NCBI GenBank assembly: GCA_003154195.1
Contig: PMCS01000030.1
Location: 1-59,445 of the forward strand
From: Candidatus Omnitrophota bacterium
Lineage (GTDB): Bacteria > Omnitrophota > Gorgyraeia > Duberdicusellales > 4484-171
DNA: 59,445 nt
Direction: 5' to 3'
Positions 1 to 8,135 of the stretch are shown in pieces (positions within the stretch are counted from its first letter, which is position 1; each line of letters starts with the position of its first letter). A program made the translations under genes and the position numbers. The notes below the pieces were generated by a model. It saw only the letters and a program-made list of their open reading frames with translations. It was not told the origin of the DNA and searched no databases.

Positions 1-69
1 TGGAGCGCAAGCGTAATGGGTAATGAATTCGAGGCTTAGCCAAATTATCTTAAATCCAGGAGCCGTAGC

Positions 70-1101
70 ATGAAAACAAAAATATCCACATTAAAAGTCG
101 GTTCAAGGACAATTGGCGGCAGTAGCCTTTTTTTTGTTATTGAGGAAGGCCAGGCGAATTTGGGGGTATTGGACAAAGCGTTACAAATGATTGATGCCGC
201 TGCGGCCGTGAGAGCTGACGCGATAGAATTTCAATTAGCCAAGGCGGGTGATTTTTACGTCAAGGATAATCCGACTTACCAGGTATATTTAAAGCGGGAA
301 TTTACCGATGCCCAGCTTAAGAAGTTGATTGATTATACGAAAAGTAAGGGCTTGGAGTTTATCGCCGTCCCTTTAAGCCATAGGATTATTACTAAGTTGG
401 CCGGCTGGGGTTGTTCCGCGTTTAATATCAACGCTTCAGACCTGACTAATCCCGATATCATCGATACAGTAATCAGCACTAAACTTCCATTTTTTTTAAG
501 TTTACCTTTAGCGTCAGAAAAAGAGATAGACTGGGCGGTTAATCGGATAAAGCGAAGAAAGGCGTCAAACTATCTGCTGTTAAACGGGCAGCACCCTATG
601 GCCAGCAGCGCGGATTCAGTAGACATCCAGGATACGGCTTTGGGTTATCTGGCAGAGCTAAAAAGAAAGAGGCGCACCCCGGCCGGTTATATTGACCATA
701 CCGCTTTTACCTGGATGCCGGCGGCAGCGGTCGCCGCGGGAGCTGATTTAGTATCAAAACATCTATGCCTGGCGCGAGCGGAAAAAGGCCCGGATTGGCA
801 AGTTTGCCTTGAGCCGGAAGAAATGAAGCTGGCGATAACCTGGGCGAGAAAAATGCATACGAGTATTTTGGTAAAGTCTAAAATATTAGCGCCGGGTGAA
901 AATATGGACAAAACTAAGATGAGAAGAAGCATTGTGGCGGCTAAGCCATTAACGGCGGGGGCAATTATTAAGCGCGAGGATATTCTTTTTAAGCGGCCGG
1001 GCGACGGCATTTGTCCTTCAAAGTTTGAAGAAATTATAGGAAAAAATGTTATTCGCGATATTCAACCTGATGAGCAGATTAAACTAATTGATATTAAATA
1101 A
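70..1101 (+). CDS. Divergent NeuB-family (sialic acid synthase-like) protein
   Basis: The 343-residue protein has the NeuB layout: a TIM barrel (about 15-265) followed by a C-terminal SAF/antifreeze-like domain (about 285-343). NeuB enzymes condense phosphoenolpyruvate with an N-acetylamino sugar to give nonulosonic acids. The two metal-binding histidines are present (IDHTA and SKHLCL), as is the early glutamate (VIEEG). The usual lysines that hold the PEP phosphate are changed: VKFQ reads IEFQ (E53) and KxASAEL reads NINASDL (N119). It may therefore use another substrate or be a non-catalytic partner of the canonical NeuB at 4279. A GGAG precedes the ATG. Membership of the family is clear; activity is uncertain. 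Confidence 0.8.
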   Translation: MKTKISTLKVGSRTIGGSSLFFVIEEGQANLGVLDKALQMIDAAAAVRADAIEFQLAKAGDFYVKDNPTYQVYLKREFTDAQLKKLIDYTKSKGLEFIAVPLSHRIITKLAGWGCSAFNINASDLTNPDIIDTVISTKLPFFLSLPLASEKEIDWAVNRIKRRKASNYLLLNGQHPMASSADSVDIQDTALGYLAELKRKRRTPAGYIDHTAFTWMPAAAVAAGADLVSKHLCLARAEKGPDWQVCLEPEEMKLAITWARKMHTSILVKSKILAPGENMDKTKMRRSIVAAKPLTAGAIIKREDILFKRPGDGICPSKFEEIIGKNVIRDIQPDEQIKLIDIK

Positions 1102-1110
1102 GGGGAAGGA

Positions 1111-1251
1111 ATGGCGGGCTTGCAAAATAAAGTAACATTAATTAGCGGAGTAGCAAGGGTAAGGGATGTGTTTTCTAATTAGCCAAGGGGCTGTTTTGGC
1201 CTTTCTGCTCGTAATGGAGTGATTGTATATGATGCACGCAAAGAAGCGTAT
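1111..1251 (+). pseudogene. Possible N-terminal remnant of a short-chain dehydrogenase
   Basis: From an ATG at 1111, in one frame, the translation reads MAGLQNKVTLISGVARVRD, resembling the first strand and glycine motif of an SDR. A TAG follows at 1180-1182. The same frame resumes with NGVIVYDARKEA, which looks like the second Rossmann strand of the same fold. The SpsF-like gene starts inside this stretch in another frame. SDRs commonly accompany NeuB and SpsF in such loci. The match is short, so this is a tentative call. Confidence 0.3.
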
Positions 1252-2029
1252 CATAGCTTTGATTCAAGCACGGATGGGTTCAACGCGTTTGCCGGGAAAG
1301 GTTTTGATGGATATATGCGGGCATCCGGTACTATGGCATATTGCTAACCGCTTGAAGCAGGTTCCTGAAATTGATGAAATAGTCGTTGCGACCAGTATTG
1401 GACGTGAGAATAATGTTTTAGAAAAATTTTGTCACGATGAGAATATATCGTGTTTTCGCGGTAGTGAGAACGAGGTGATGGATAGATTTTATCAAGCAGC
1501 AAAATATTATAAAGCAGAAATAGTAGTGCGCGTAACCGCCGACTGCCCGCTTATAGACCCGGAGTCAGTACGTTTGGCGATCCGCACCTTTCTCGATACA
1601 AGCGCTCAGTTTGATTATGTCAGTCTCGCAACAGGTGCCGCCGTGTTTAAACAAAAAGTAAATAAATATCCAGACGGGACAGATGTCGAAGTTGTTTCAT
1701 TTTCTGCGTTGGAACGGGCTTGGCAGGAGGCAACAGAGCCATTAGATCGGGGTGAGTCGGTATTTAGTTATATCTGGCGAAGGAAAAATGTCTTTCGATG
1801 TTTACATATACCTTTTTCTGCCGATTTGAGTAATTATCGCTGGACCCTTGATTGCCCTGAGGATTTAGAATTTATTAGGCAAATTTACGGAAAACTGTAT
1901 CGTTCCGGGTACTGTTTTTCCATGATTGACGTGATTCGGTTACTGGAGGCAGAGCCTGTGTTATTAAAAATAAATAAAGTTGGTATTGGAAAAGAGGCCT
2001 ATGAAAAGTATTGGCAGGAACAGAAATAA
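1229..2029 (+). CDS. spsF: SpsF-like cytidylyltransferase-family protein
   Basis: The protein opens with IIALIQARMGSTRLPGKVL, the nucleotide-binding signature of the CMP-NeuAc/CMP-Kdo synthetase fold as found in the spore-coat polysaccharide protein SpsF group. A conserved RVTADCPLIDP segment (metal and sugar binding) follows near residue 110. Family members transfer CMP to sugar acids or act on related activated sugars. Its place between two NeuB-family genes makes it the likely activator of their product. ATG 1229 sits 9 bases after GGAG and is preferred over the TTG at 1223, which would be too close to it. About 267 residues, a normal length. Confidence 0.8.
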   Translation: MMHAKKRIIALIQARMGSTRLPGKVLMDICGHPVLWHIANRLKQVPEIDEIVVATSIGRENNVLEKFCHDENISCFRGSENEVMDRFYQAAKYYKAEIVVRVTADCPLIDPESVRLAIRTFLDTSAQFDYVSLATGAAVFKQKVNKYPDGTDVEVVSFSALERAWQEATEPLDRGESVFSYIWRRKNVFRCLHIPFSADLSNYRWTLDCPEDLEFIRQIYGKLYRSGYCFSMIDVIRLLEAEPVLLKINKVGIGKEAYEKYWQEQK

Positions 2030-2030
2030 G

Positions 2031-2153
2031 ATGAAGTTTATGGTAATTGGCTGTGGCTCAATCGGTTACAGGCACGCTTTAAATGCAAGACAGGTTGGCA
2101 CTGAATCATCCTGTTATGCGGATGTTAGGGTGGGACAAATTATAACGGCATAA
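2031..2153 (+). pseudogene. Truncated Gfo/Idh/MocA oxidoreductase N-terminus
   Basis: Directly after the SpsF-like gene, a 40-codon frame reads MKFMVIGCGSIGYRHALNAR and then loses similarity before a TAA at 2151. GxGSIGxRHAxN is the typical start of NAD(P)-binding Gfo/Idh/MocA oxidoreductases, which are normally 300-380 residues, so only the first beta-alpha-beta unit remains. Such oxidoreductases are frequent neighbours of SpsF and class III aminotransferases in nonulosonate-type clusters. This looks like a deletion remnant. An intact but non-orthologous family member lies at 33510. Confidence 0.55.
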
Positions 2154-2178
2154 TGTTGTTTTTGCAATCAATATAAAA

Positions 2179-3489
2179 ATGGGAAAAGGACAACGCTTAT
2201 ATAAAAAGGCTAAACAACTGATTCCCGGCGGTACTCAGCTTTTAAGCAAAAGGCCGGAGATGTTTCTTCCTGATTTATGGCCTGCTTATTATAGCAGAGC
2301 TAAGGGGTGTGAGGTTTGGGATTTGGATGGGAACAAGTTCATTGACATGAGCTATATGGGGATAGGATCGTGCATCTTGGGATATGCGGACCATGATGTG
2401 GATGGGGCGGTCAAAGACGCCGTGGATAAGGGGTCGATGTCAACGTTAAATGCGCCTGAAGAAGTTGAATTGGCGAGCCTGCTCATCCAGATCCATCCGT
2501 GGGCTGAAATGGCCAGGTTTTCGCGTACCGGGGGAGAAGCAATGTCGATTGCCGTCAGAATCGCCAGGGCCAAGGCCGGGAAAGACCTGGTTTTGTTCTG
2601 CGGGTATCACGGATGGCATGACTGGTACCTGAGCGCTAATTTATCTTCCAATAAGGCTTTGGACGGCCATTTGCTGCCTGGTTTAAATCCGGCGGGAGTT
2701 CCGCGCGCATTACGAGGGACGGCCATGCCTTTTGCCTACAATGATACTGAAGGATTTTTGCGGCTTATCAAGAGTTACAAAAGTAAAGTTGGCGTTGTTG
2801 TTTTAGAGTCGATACGGAACCATTATCCGGATAAAGAGTTCATTGCAACAATCAGGAAAGTCACGCGTGATTTGCATATTGTGTTAATCGTTGATGAGGT
2901 TTCAGCGGGTTTTCGGCTCAATAAAGGTGGGGCGCATTTGCTGTTTGACTTTACGCCGGATATCGCCGTATTCGCCAAGGGGATGAGTAATGGTTTTCCT
3001 ATGGCAGCCATAATCGGGAAGAAAGAAGTAATGGATGTGGCGCAAAAAACATTTATAAGCAGCACCTATTGGACTGATCGGGTAGGCCCGGTAGCTGCAC
3101 TGGCCACGATAAAAAAGATCATGAAAATCGACCTGTCGCAGCATTTGGCCTATATCGGCAAAAAAGTACAAATTGGCTGGGAGGATAAAGCCACGCGATA
3201 TGGCGTCCCCATAGAGGTTGGTGGCATATATCCCCTCGGACATTTTTCCTTTAAGCATCCAGAGCCCCTGGTTTTAAAGACTCTCTTCACGCAATCAATG
3301 CTGGAGAAAGGATTTTTAGCTACAACGGCATTTTATGCGTCTTTTGCGCATAAGGATAAAGATGTGAACGATTACTTAGAAGCTGTCGGCGATTGTTTTC
3401 GTTTTACCGCCCAAGCCGTAAAGTCGGGGAATCCTAAGAGATATTTAAAAGGCCCTTTGTGCCATTCAGGATTTAAAAGGTTGACCTGA
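2179..3489 (+). CDS. Class III PLP aminotransferase (glutamate-1-semialdehyde aminomutase-like)
   Basis: This 436-residue protein has the class III aminotransferase fold. Visible signatures are SRTGGEAMSIAVRIAR (PLP phosphate loop), YHGWHDW, IVDEVSAGFR (Asp contacting the PLP ring nitrogen) and FAKGMSNGFP, which holds the Schiff-base lysine. Family members in surface-glycan loci transaminate keto-sugars or open-chain intermediates rather than making aminolevulinate. Its position between SpsF-like and NeuB genes suggests it installs an amino group on the sugar precursor. No strong ribosome site precedes ATG 2179. Substrate is unknown. Confidence 0.85.
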   Translation: MGKGQRLYKKAKQLIPGGTQLLSKRPEMFLPDLWPAYYSRAKGCEVWDLDGNKFIDMSYMGIGSCILGYADHDVDGAVKDAVDKGSMSTLNAPEEVELASLLIQIHPWAEMARFSRTGGEAMSIAVRIARAKAGKDLVLFCGYHGWHDWYLSANLSSNKALDGHLLPGLNPAGVPRALRGTAMPFAYNDTEGFLRLIKSYKSKVGVVVLESIRNHYPDKEFIATIRKVTRDLHIVLIVDEVSAGFRLNKGGAHLLFDFTPDIAVFAKGMSNGFPMAAIIGKKEVMDVAQKTFISSTYWTDRVGPVAALATIKKIMKIDLSQHLAYIGKKVQIGWEDKATRYGVPIEVGGIYPLGHFSFKHPEPLVLKTLFTQSMLEKGFLATTAFYASFAHKDKDVNDYLEAVGDCFRFTAQAVKSGNPKRYLKGPLCHSGFKRLT

Positions 3490-3521
3490 TAAATTCTTAT
3501 GTCGGTTGTTTGGAGCGAGCA

Positions 3522-4286
3522 ATGATTCAGTATGGTTTAAAATTATGGTCAAATAACGAAAAATATGTGAAAGAGGCCGCGCAGCTATACGCTGAAGGGG
3601 TGTATGATTATATTGAGCTATATATCGTCCCGGAAACTTATCAGCGTTATATAAAAATATGGCAGAGCGTTTCTATTCCTTTTATTCTTCATTGCACGCA
3701 TTCAATACATGGTTTTAACTTGGCGATAAAGGAAAAGTTAGATTCAAATCTTAGCATATTTTCTGAAGTTAAAAATTTTGCCGAGGGGTTAAACGCAGGA
3801 TATATCGTAGTGCATCCGGGGGTAGAGGGGGCTGTTAGCGAATCGATAAGACAAATTATTTTATTGGGCGATCGCCGATTATTGGTGGAGAATAAACCGT
3901 ATTTTTCTATGTATGGCGATCGCTGCCGTGGGGCTACTATTGAGGAATTACGGGAGATTATGAAGGCGTGTGATAGTGGTTCATGCCTTGATATCAGCCA
4001 TGCCCTTAATGTTTCTTGGAACCTTAAGAAGGATCATGCCGCCTATATCAGAGAATTATTGTCTTTATCGCCCAAGCTTATTCATATATCTGACGGGATA
4101 TTTATGAGAAATCATGAGTCGCATTTGTCAATTGGAGAAGGGGAGTTTGATTTCTCATCAATCCGGGAATTGATTCTTAATTCCGGCGTTCAGAAGATGA
4201 CTTTAGAGACCCCCAAGAAAAATGAAGGGTTGAGTGATTTTATCAGGGATTTGACAAAAGTGAGGCAGATATTTCATCATGCGTAA
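3522..4286 (+). CDS. TIM-barrel sugar isomerase/epimerase-like protein
   Basis: About 254 residues with the xylose-isomerase-like/AP-endonuclease-2 TIM-barrel pattern. Metal-ligand-like segments are visible: LHCTHSIHG, VVHPG, LLVENKP, CLDISHA, LIHISDG and a terminal TLETP. The family covers sugar isomerases, epimerases and some dehydratases. ATG 3522 follows GGAG by 6 bases and is better than the in-frame TTG at 3510, which overlaps that ribosome site. The gene overlaps the next (neuB) by 8 bp, so the two are probably co-translated and linked in one pathway. Exact reaction unknown. Confidence 0.75.
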   Translation: MIQYGLKLWSNNEKYVKEAAQLYAEGVYDYIELYIVPETYQRYIKIWQSVSIPFILHCTHSIHGFNLAIKEKLDSNLSIFSEVKNFAEGLNAGYIVVHPGVEGAVSESIRQIILLGDRRLLVENKPYFSMYGDRCRGATIEELREIMKACDSGSCLDISHALNVSWNLKKDHAAYIRELLSLSPKLIHISDGIFMRNHESHLSIGEGEFDFSSIRELILNSGVQKMTLETPKKNEGLSDFIRDLTKVRQIFHHA

Positions 4287-5325
4287 GCCGATGAGGGTAA
4301 GAATCAGCAGGACAAGAGCGATCGGGGATAATGAGCCGTGTTTTATTATTGCCGATGTAGGGTCGAACCATAACCGGGATTTTGCATTGGCTAAACGTTT
4401 GATTGATAAGGTCGCAGCCTCCGGAGCAGATGCGGTTAAATTTCAAACATATTCAGCGGAAACTCTTTATTCCCAGTATACTCCGGCGCATTCAAAATAT
4501 ACAAAGCTGCCGTGGAAATTAATCAAGGACATAGAATTACCGCGGCATTGGCAGGCGAAGCTGAAGTCTTATGCGGAAAAGAAGGGTATTATATTTTTTT
4601 CCACTCCTTTTGACTTTACCGCAGTAGATGAACTGAATAATTTAGGCGTCGCGCTCTTTAAAATGGCTTCTGCGGAATTAACTGACTTGGGTTTAATCAG
4701 GCATATTGCGCAAATGAAGAAGCCATTGATTATCTCCACGGGGATGGCTTCCGTTGACGAGATTAAAGATGCTTGCAGGGTATGTGAAGAAAGCGGGAAT
4801 AGAAAGTTGGTGTTATTGCAATGCACAACCAGCTATCCGGCTGGATATGATACTTTGAATCTTAGAGCGATGGACACATTGCGCCGGCAATTCGGGTATG
4901 TTACGGGTCTATCTGATCATTCTTTGGGTATTCATATTCCGGTTGCCGCCGTAGCGCTTGGCGCGAAAGTGATTGAAAAACATTTTACCTTGAGCCGTAA
5001 ACTGAAGGGCCCGGATCATTCCTTTGCCGTCGAACCTTTAGAATTGCGCACGATGGTGGAATACATCCGCGACACGGAGTTAGCTTTGGGCAAAGGAAAG
5101 AAAACAGGGCCTATAGTGGAGGAACGGGAAAATTATCGCATCGGTAGGCGTAGCATACATGCGAAAATAGATATACCGAAGGGGGCTAAATTAACGTCGG
5201 ATATACTTTTAGTAAAAAGGCCTGCTTACGGGATAAAACCCAATTTGCTCAAAAAAGTGATTGGCAGGATAGCGGTTCGCGATATAAAAGCGGATGAATG
5301 GATAACGCCGGGGGATATCGGATGA
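4279..5325 (+). CDS. neuB: N-acetylneuraminate/pseudaminate/legionaminate synthase (NeuB family)
   Basis: A 348-residue canonical member: TIM barrel with FIIADVGSNHNRD, DAVKFQ, FKMASAEL, CTTSYPA, GLSDHSLG and VIEKHFTL, then the C-terminal SAF domain from about residue 285 (RRSIHAKIDIPKGA). These motifs hold PEP, the metal and the sugar in N-acetylneuraminate and pseudaminate synthases, which condense PEP with a 6-carbon N-acetyl sugar to give a 9-carbon 2-keto-3-deoxy acid. All key lysines and histidines are present, unlike the copy at 70. The gene overlaps both neighbours, and the next gene starts in an ATGA overlap. Which nonulosonate it makes cannot be told. Confidence 0.92.
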   Translation: MRKPMRVRISRTRAIGDNEPCFIIADVGSNHNRDFALAKRLIDKVAASGADAVKFQTYSAETLYSQYTPAHSKYTKLPWKLIKDIELPRHWQAKLKSYAEKKGIIFFSTPFDFTAVDELNNLGVALFKMASAELTDLGLIRHIAQMKKPLIISTGMASVDEIKDACRVCEESGNRKLVLLQCTTSYPAGYDTLNLRAMDTLRRQFGYVTGLSDHSLGIHIPVAAVALGAKVIEKHFTLSRKLKGPDHSFAVEPLELRTMVEYIRDTELALGKGKKTGPIVEERENYRIGRRSIHAKIDIPKGAKLTSDILLVKRPAYGIKPNLLKKVIGRIAVRDIKADEWITPGDIG

Positions 5326-6176
5326 TTAAAAAAGTATTGGTGACCGGCGCGAATGGGTTTATTGGTAAAGCTGTTGTCAGGGAATTGATTGAACGTAATT
5401 TCGAGATAATTCCTGTTGTGAGGACTGCGTCGGGGCAAAAGAACGAGATTGTATTAGATTTTTGCGACCAGAATTTTTATCATGCTATTTATTCATTGCC
5501 CAGGGCAGATGTAATTGTGCACTTGGGGGCAAGAGTCGGTTTGAACGGCGCAACGAGGCCTGAATTGTTTATGCCTAATGTTGTAGCCACTGCAGTTTTA
5601 GCTGATTGGGCGAGGAGAAACGGAACTTATTTTATTTTTTCTTCAACCGCTATAGTTTGCGGTTCAAAGAATCCTTTAATATCAGCAGCAAGCATGTCAA
5701 GCCCGGATACAGAGTATGGATATAGTAAATGGTTGGCTGAAGAAATGATAAGGATGTCCGGAATAAAACATGCAATATTGAGGATTTCCGGCGTATTCGG
5801 GAAAGATGGTCCCCGACATCTTGGTATAAATATGGCGATTGACAATGCGCGCAAGGGCATTGTGCCTACGCAGTATGGAAAAGGAGAAATAAAACGCAAC
5901 TATATATACGTTAAAGATTTATGTGAGGTAGTTATTTCTTGCATAGAGAATGGAATCGAAGGCATTCATCTTGTAGCCGGCTCTAAAATTAATACCGTGG
6001 CTGAAATGCTTAATATAATTTGCGCCAATTTTTTTCCCGGAAAAAAACCTGAATGTCATGAAGGATCAGCAGGAAAAGACCAAATAATCGAACATTCAAA
6101 AGCGCTTCCTCATGGTCGCTTGTTTGAAGACGCGATAAAGGATATAGTTAAGAATGCCGGTAAAACATTCGTATAA
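5322..6176 (+). CDS. NAD-dependent sugar epimerase/dehydratase (extended SDR)
   Basis: An extended SDR of about 284 residues. The nucleotide-binding motif TGANGFIGKAV is at the start, a Ser in FIFSSTAIV follows, and the catalytic pair is YGYSK. It probably oxidises, reduces or epimerises a nucleotide-linked or free sugar intermediate of the nonulosonate-type module. ATG 5322 overlaps the neuB stop as ATGA and has a GGGGGAT ribosome site; the upstream ATG at 5298 would add eight residues lying within neuB. The 3' end overlaps the following methyltransferase by 23 bp. Confidence 0.83.
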   Translation: MIKKVLVTGANGFIGKAVVRELIERNFEIIPVVRTASGQKNEIVLDFCDQNFYHAIYSLPRADVIVHLGARVGLNGATRPELFMPNVVATAVLADWARRNGTYFIFSSTAIVCGSKNPLISAASMSSPDTEYGYSKWLAEEMIRMSGIKHAILRISGVFGKDGPRHLGINMAIDNARKGIVPTQYGKGEIKRNYIYVKDLCEVVISCIENGIEGIHLVAGSKINTVAEMLNIICANFFPGKKPECHEGSAGKDQIIEHSKALPHGRLFEDAIKDIVKNAGKTFV

Positions 6177-7083
6177 AAAGGTTATTGAAAAGAATAATTA
6201 TAAAATCATCCATTGTAAGACGTGTGGCTATTGGCATGTTTATCCTATGCCCACAGAAGAAGAGCTTAGGGCGTATTATGAGAACAAATATTACCTGACA
6301 TTGGGTAATAATCACACCATGTCCGATAAATCTAATGATCCTGATGGTTTCTATGCCATCCAGTATGAGGACAGGCTACGCAGCATAATGAAATTTATCT
6401 CTCCATCTTTGCCGGCTTCAGTATTAGATGTCGGAGCGGGATACGGAGATTTTTTAAGGTTTATGGCAGAAAAAGGCTGGAAAACTCAAGGGGTAGAACC
6501 GTCGAAACAAGCCTATGAACTCATCCATGACCGCGAAGCGTTGGGCATCAAACATGGCAGTATAGATAATCCGGCAAGCCTGAACTTCACGCCGGCATCC
6601 GTAATAACCTTTAATAATGTGCTTGAACATTTAAGGGAGCCTGGCAAGATTCTTAAGCTTGTCCAGGATAAATTTTTAATTTCCGGAGGAATCATCGTTG
6701 TTATCATCCCGAATGATTTCAATGTGCTTCAGGATATACTTATGAAGACCGTTTTGAAGAACAATATCGAAAAACATTATTATTGGATTTCTCCCCCAGA
6801 TCACCTTAATTATTGGTCAGTAAAAATGTTTAAAAAATTTGCCGGGGATTGCGGGTTCAAAATTTTGCATTGTATTACCGATTTTCCGATGGAGCTCTTT
6901 CCACTAATGGGTGAAGATTATATTACGCATCCAGAAGTGGGCAGAAACGCTCATCTTAAAAGAGTGAATCTCGAAAAGCATTTTTACCAGACTCAATCTC
7001 ATCTAGCGAAAGATTTGTTGTTTAAATCGTTTGCGCAAAATGGAATCGGTAGAGATATGCAATTTATTATAACTCCGCGATGA
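6154..7083 (+). CDS. Class I SAM-dependent methyltransferase
   Basis: The 309-residue protein starts with a short CKTCGYWHVYP segment, half of the zinc-ribbon seen at the front of many sugar methyltransferases, then YYENKYY. The Rossmann methyltransferase core carries SVLDVGAGYGDFLRF (SAM motif I, near residue 88), VEPSKQAY (motif II acidic residue) and ITFNNVLEHL (post II). This architecture is common in sugar O- and C-methyltransferases of O-antigen loci. Only one CxxC pair is present, so the metal site may be incomplete. Substrate is unknown. Confidence 0.82.
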   Translation: MPVKHSYKKVIEKNNYKIIHCKTCGYWHVYPMPTEEELRAYYENKYYLTLGNNHTMSDKSNDPDGFYAIQYEDRLRSIMKFISPSLPASVLDVGAGYGDFLRFMAEKGWKTQGVEPSKQAYELIHDREALGIKHGSIDNPASLNFTPASVITFNNVLEHLREPGKILKLVQDKFLISGGIIVVIIPNDFNVLQDILMKTVLKNNIEKHYYWISPPDHLNYWSVKMFKKFAGDCGFKILHCITDFPMELFPLMGEDYITHPEVGRNAHLKRVNLEKHFYQTQSHLAKDLLFKSFAQNGIGRDMQFIITPR

Positions 7084-7132
7084 AAATAGAGGAATCAGCA
7101 CCCCGGTGATGCTAAGGGGAGCGAGGGGATTG

Positions 7133-8113
7133 ATGGTTAATAAGACAATATTGGTTACAGGAGTTGGCGGGGATATAGGCCAGAGTGTGCTTAAATGTCT
7201 CAAGGATACCGCGTATAAGTTAAAGATAATCGGGTGCGATATGGACCCCTATGCTGCTGGGAAAATGGGCGGAAAAAAGTTTTTTAAGTCCCCATCCGGA
7301 CGGAGAAGTGAGGCGTATTTGAAATTTCTAAACGAAGTTATCGATACAGAAAATATTCAGTATATCCTGCCTACCACCGAGGTTGAAATTGAATTTTATG
7401 ACGCACACAGGGAGTACTTACGAAATAAGCAGGTTACTCTTTTTATAAACAGTTCAGAAGCCATACGAACTTTTTTAGACAAATATAATACTATTCGTTT
7501 CTTAAAGAAAAATGGGTTACCTTATCCCCAAACATATTTATTGGAAAGTTATAAAAATGAATTGCCTTTTCCTTTGCTGATAAAGATGCGTAAAGGCTGG
7601 GGGGGCAAGGGGTTGTTAAGGATAGAAGATAAATACGAGCTAGCTTTCTACAAAAAAAGGGTCAAGGGGGCAATTGTTCAGGAAATAGTAGGTTCGTCAG
7701 ATCAAGAGTATACGGTAGGTGTTTTTTCTGACGGGAAAGCAGTCCATTCGATTGCTTTTAGAAGATGCCTCGGTTATGGCAGCTTAACGAAAGTCGCTCA
7801 GTTGGTCCACGATGATACTATTAACTATTTGGTTGAGCGGATAGCGAGAGCTTCATCCTTAGAGGGGGCTTTGAATGTCCAACTGAGACGAGTAGGTGAT
7901 TGTTATATCCCGTTTGAAATTAATCCCAGATTTTCAAGCACAGTTTATTTCAGGCATTATTTTGGTTTTCAAGACGTTAAGTGGTGGATAGACCTTAAAG
8001 AAGGGAGAAAAATCGAATATATGCCAAAATACAACGAAGGAGTAGCTGTAAGGACATTAGGTGAAACGTTTTTTGATTTAGTCCCTGTTTTAGGGGGCGC
8101 AAGCAAAATGTAA
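7133..8113 (+). CDS. ATP-grasp ligase (carbamoyl-phosphate-synthase-like)
   Basis: A Rossmann-like preATP-grasp domain (TILVTGVGGDIGQSVLKCL) is followed by an ATP-grasp fold: PLLIKMRKGWGGKGL (glycine-rich ATP loop with lysine), IVQEIVG, and FEINPRFSSTVYFR (metal-binding Glu and Asn). This matches the carbamoyl-phosphate-synthase large-chain-like ATP-grasp proteins seen in polysaccharide loci, which probably couple an acyl phosphate intermediate to an amine. ATG 7133 behind GAGGGG is preferred over GTG 7106. It may attach an amino acid or acyl group to the sugar made by the upstream genes; this role is inferred. Confidence 0.75.
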   Translation: MVNKTILVTGVGGDIGQSVLKCLKDTAYKLKIIGCDMDPYAAGKMGGKKFFKSPSGRRSEAYLKFLNEVIDTENIQYILPTTEVEIEFYDAHREYLRNKQVTLFINSSEAIRTFLDKYNTIRFLKKNGLPYPQTYLLESYKNELPFPLLIKMRKGWGGKGLLRIEDKYELAFYKKRVKGAIVQEIVGSSDQEYTVGVFSDGKAVHSIAFRRCLGYGSLTKVAQLVHDDTINYLVERIARASSLEGALNVQLRRVGDCYIPFEINPRFSSTVYFRHYFGFQDVKWWIDLKEGRKIEYMPKYNEGVAVRTLGETFFDLVPVLGGASKM

Positions 8114-8135
8114 TTCCTCGGGTAAGGAGAGGATG

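Noticed and set aside
1-39. Open frame from the window edge ending in TAG at 37-39
   Set aside because: Only 12 codons with no recognisable motif; it could be the end of an upstream gene but cannot be supported.
2352-3258. Long minus-strand frames opposite the class III aminotransferase
   Set aside because: They mirror the coding frame, lack ribosome sites and show no domain motifs.
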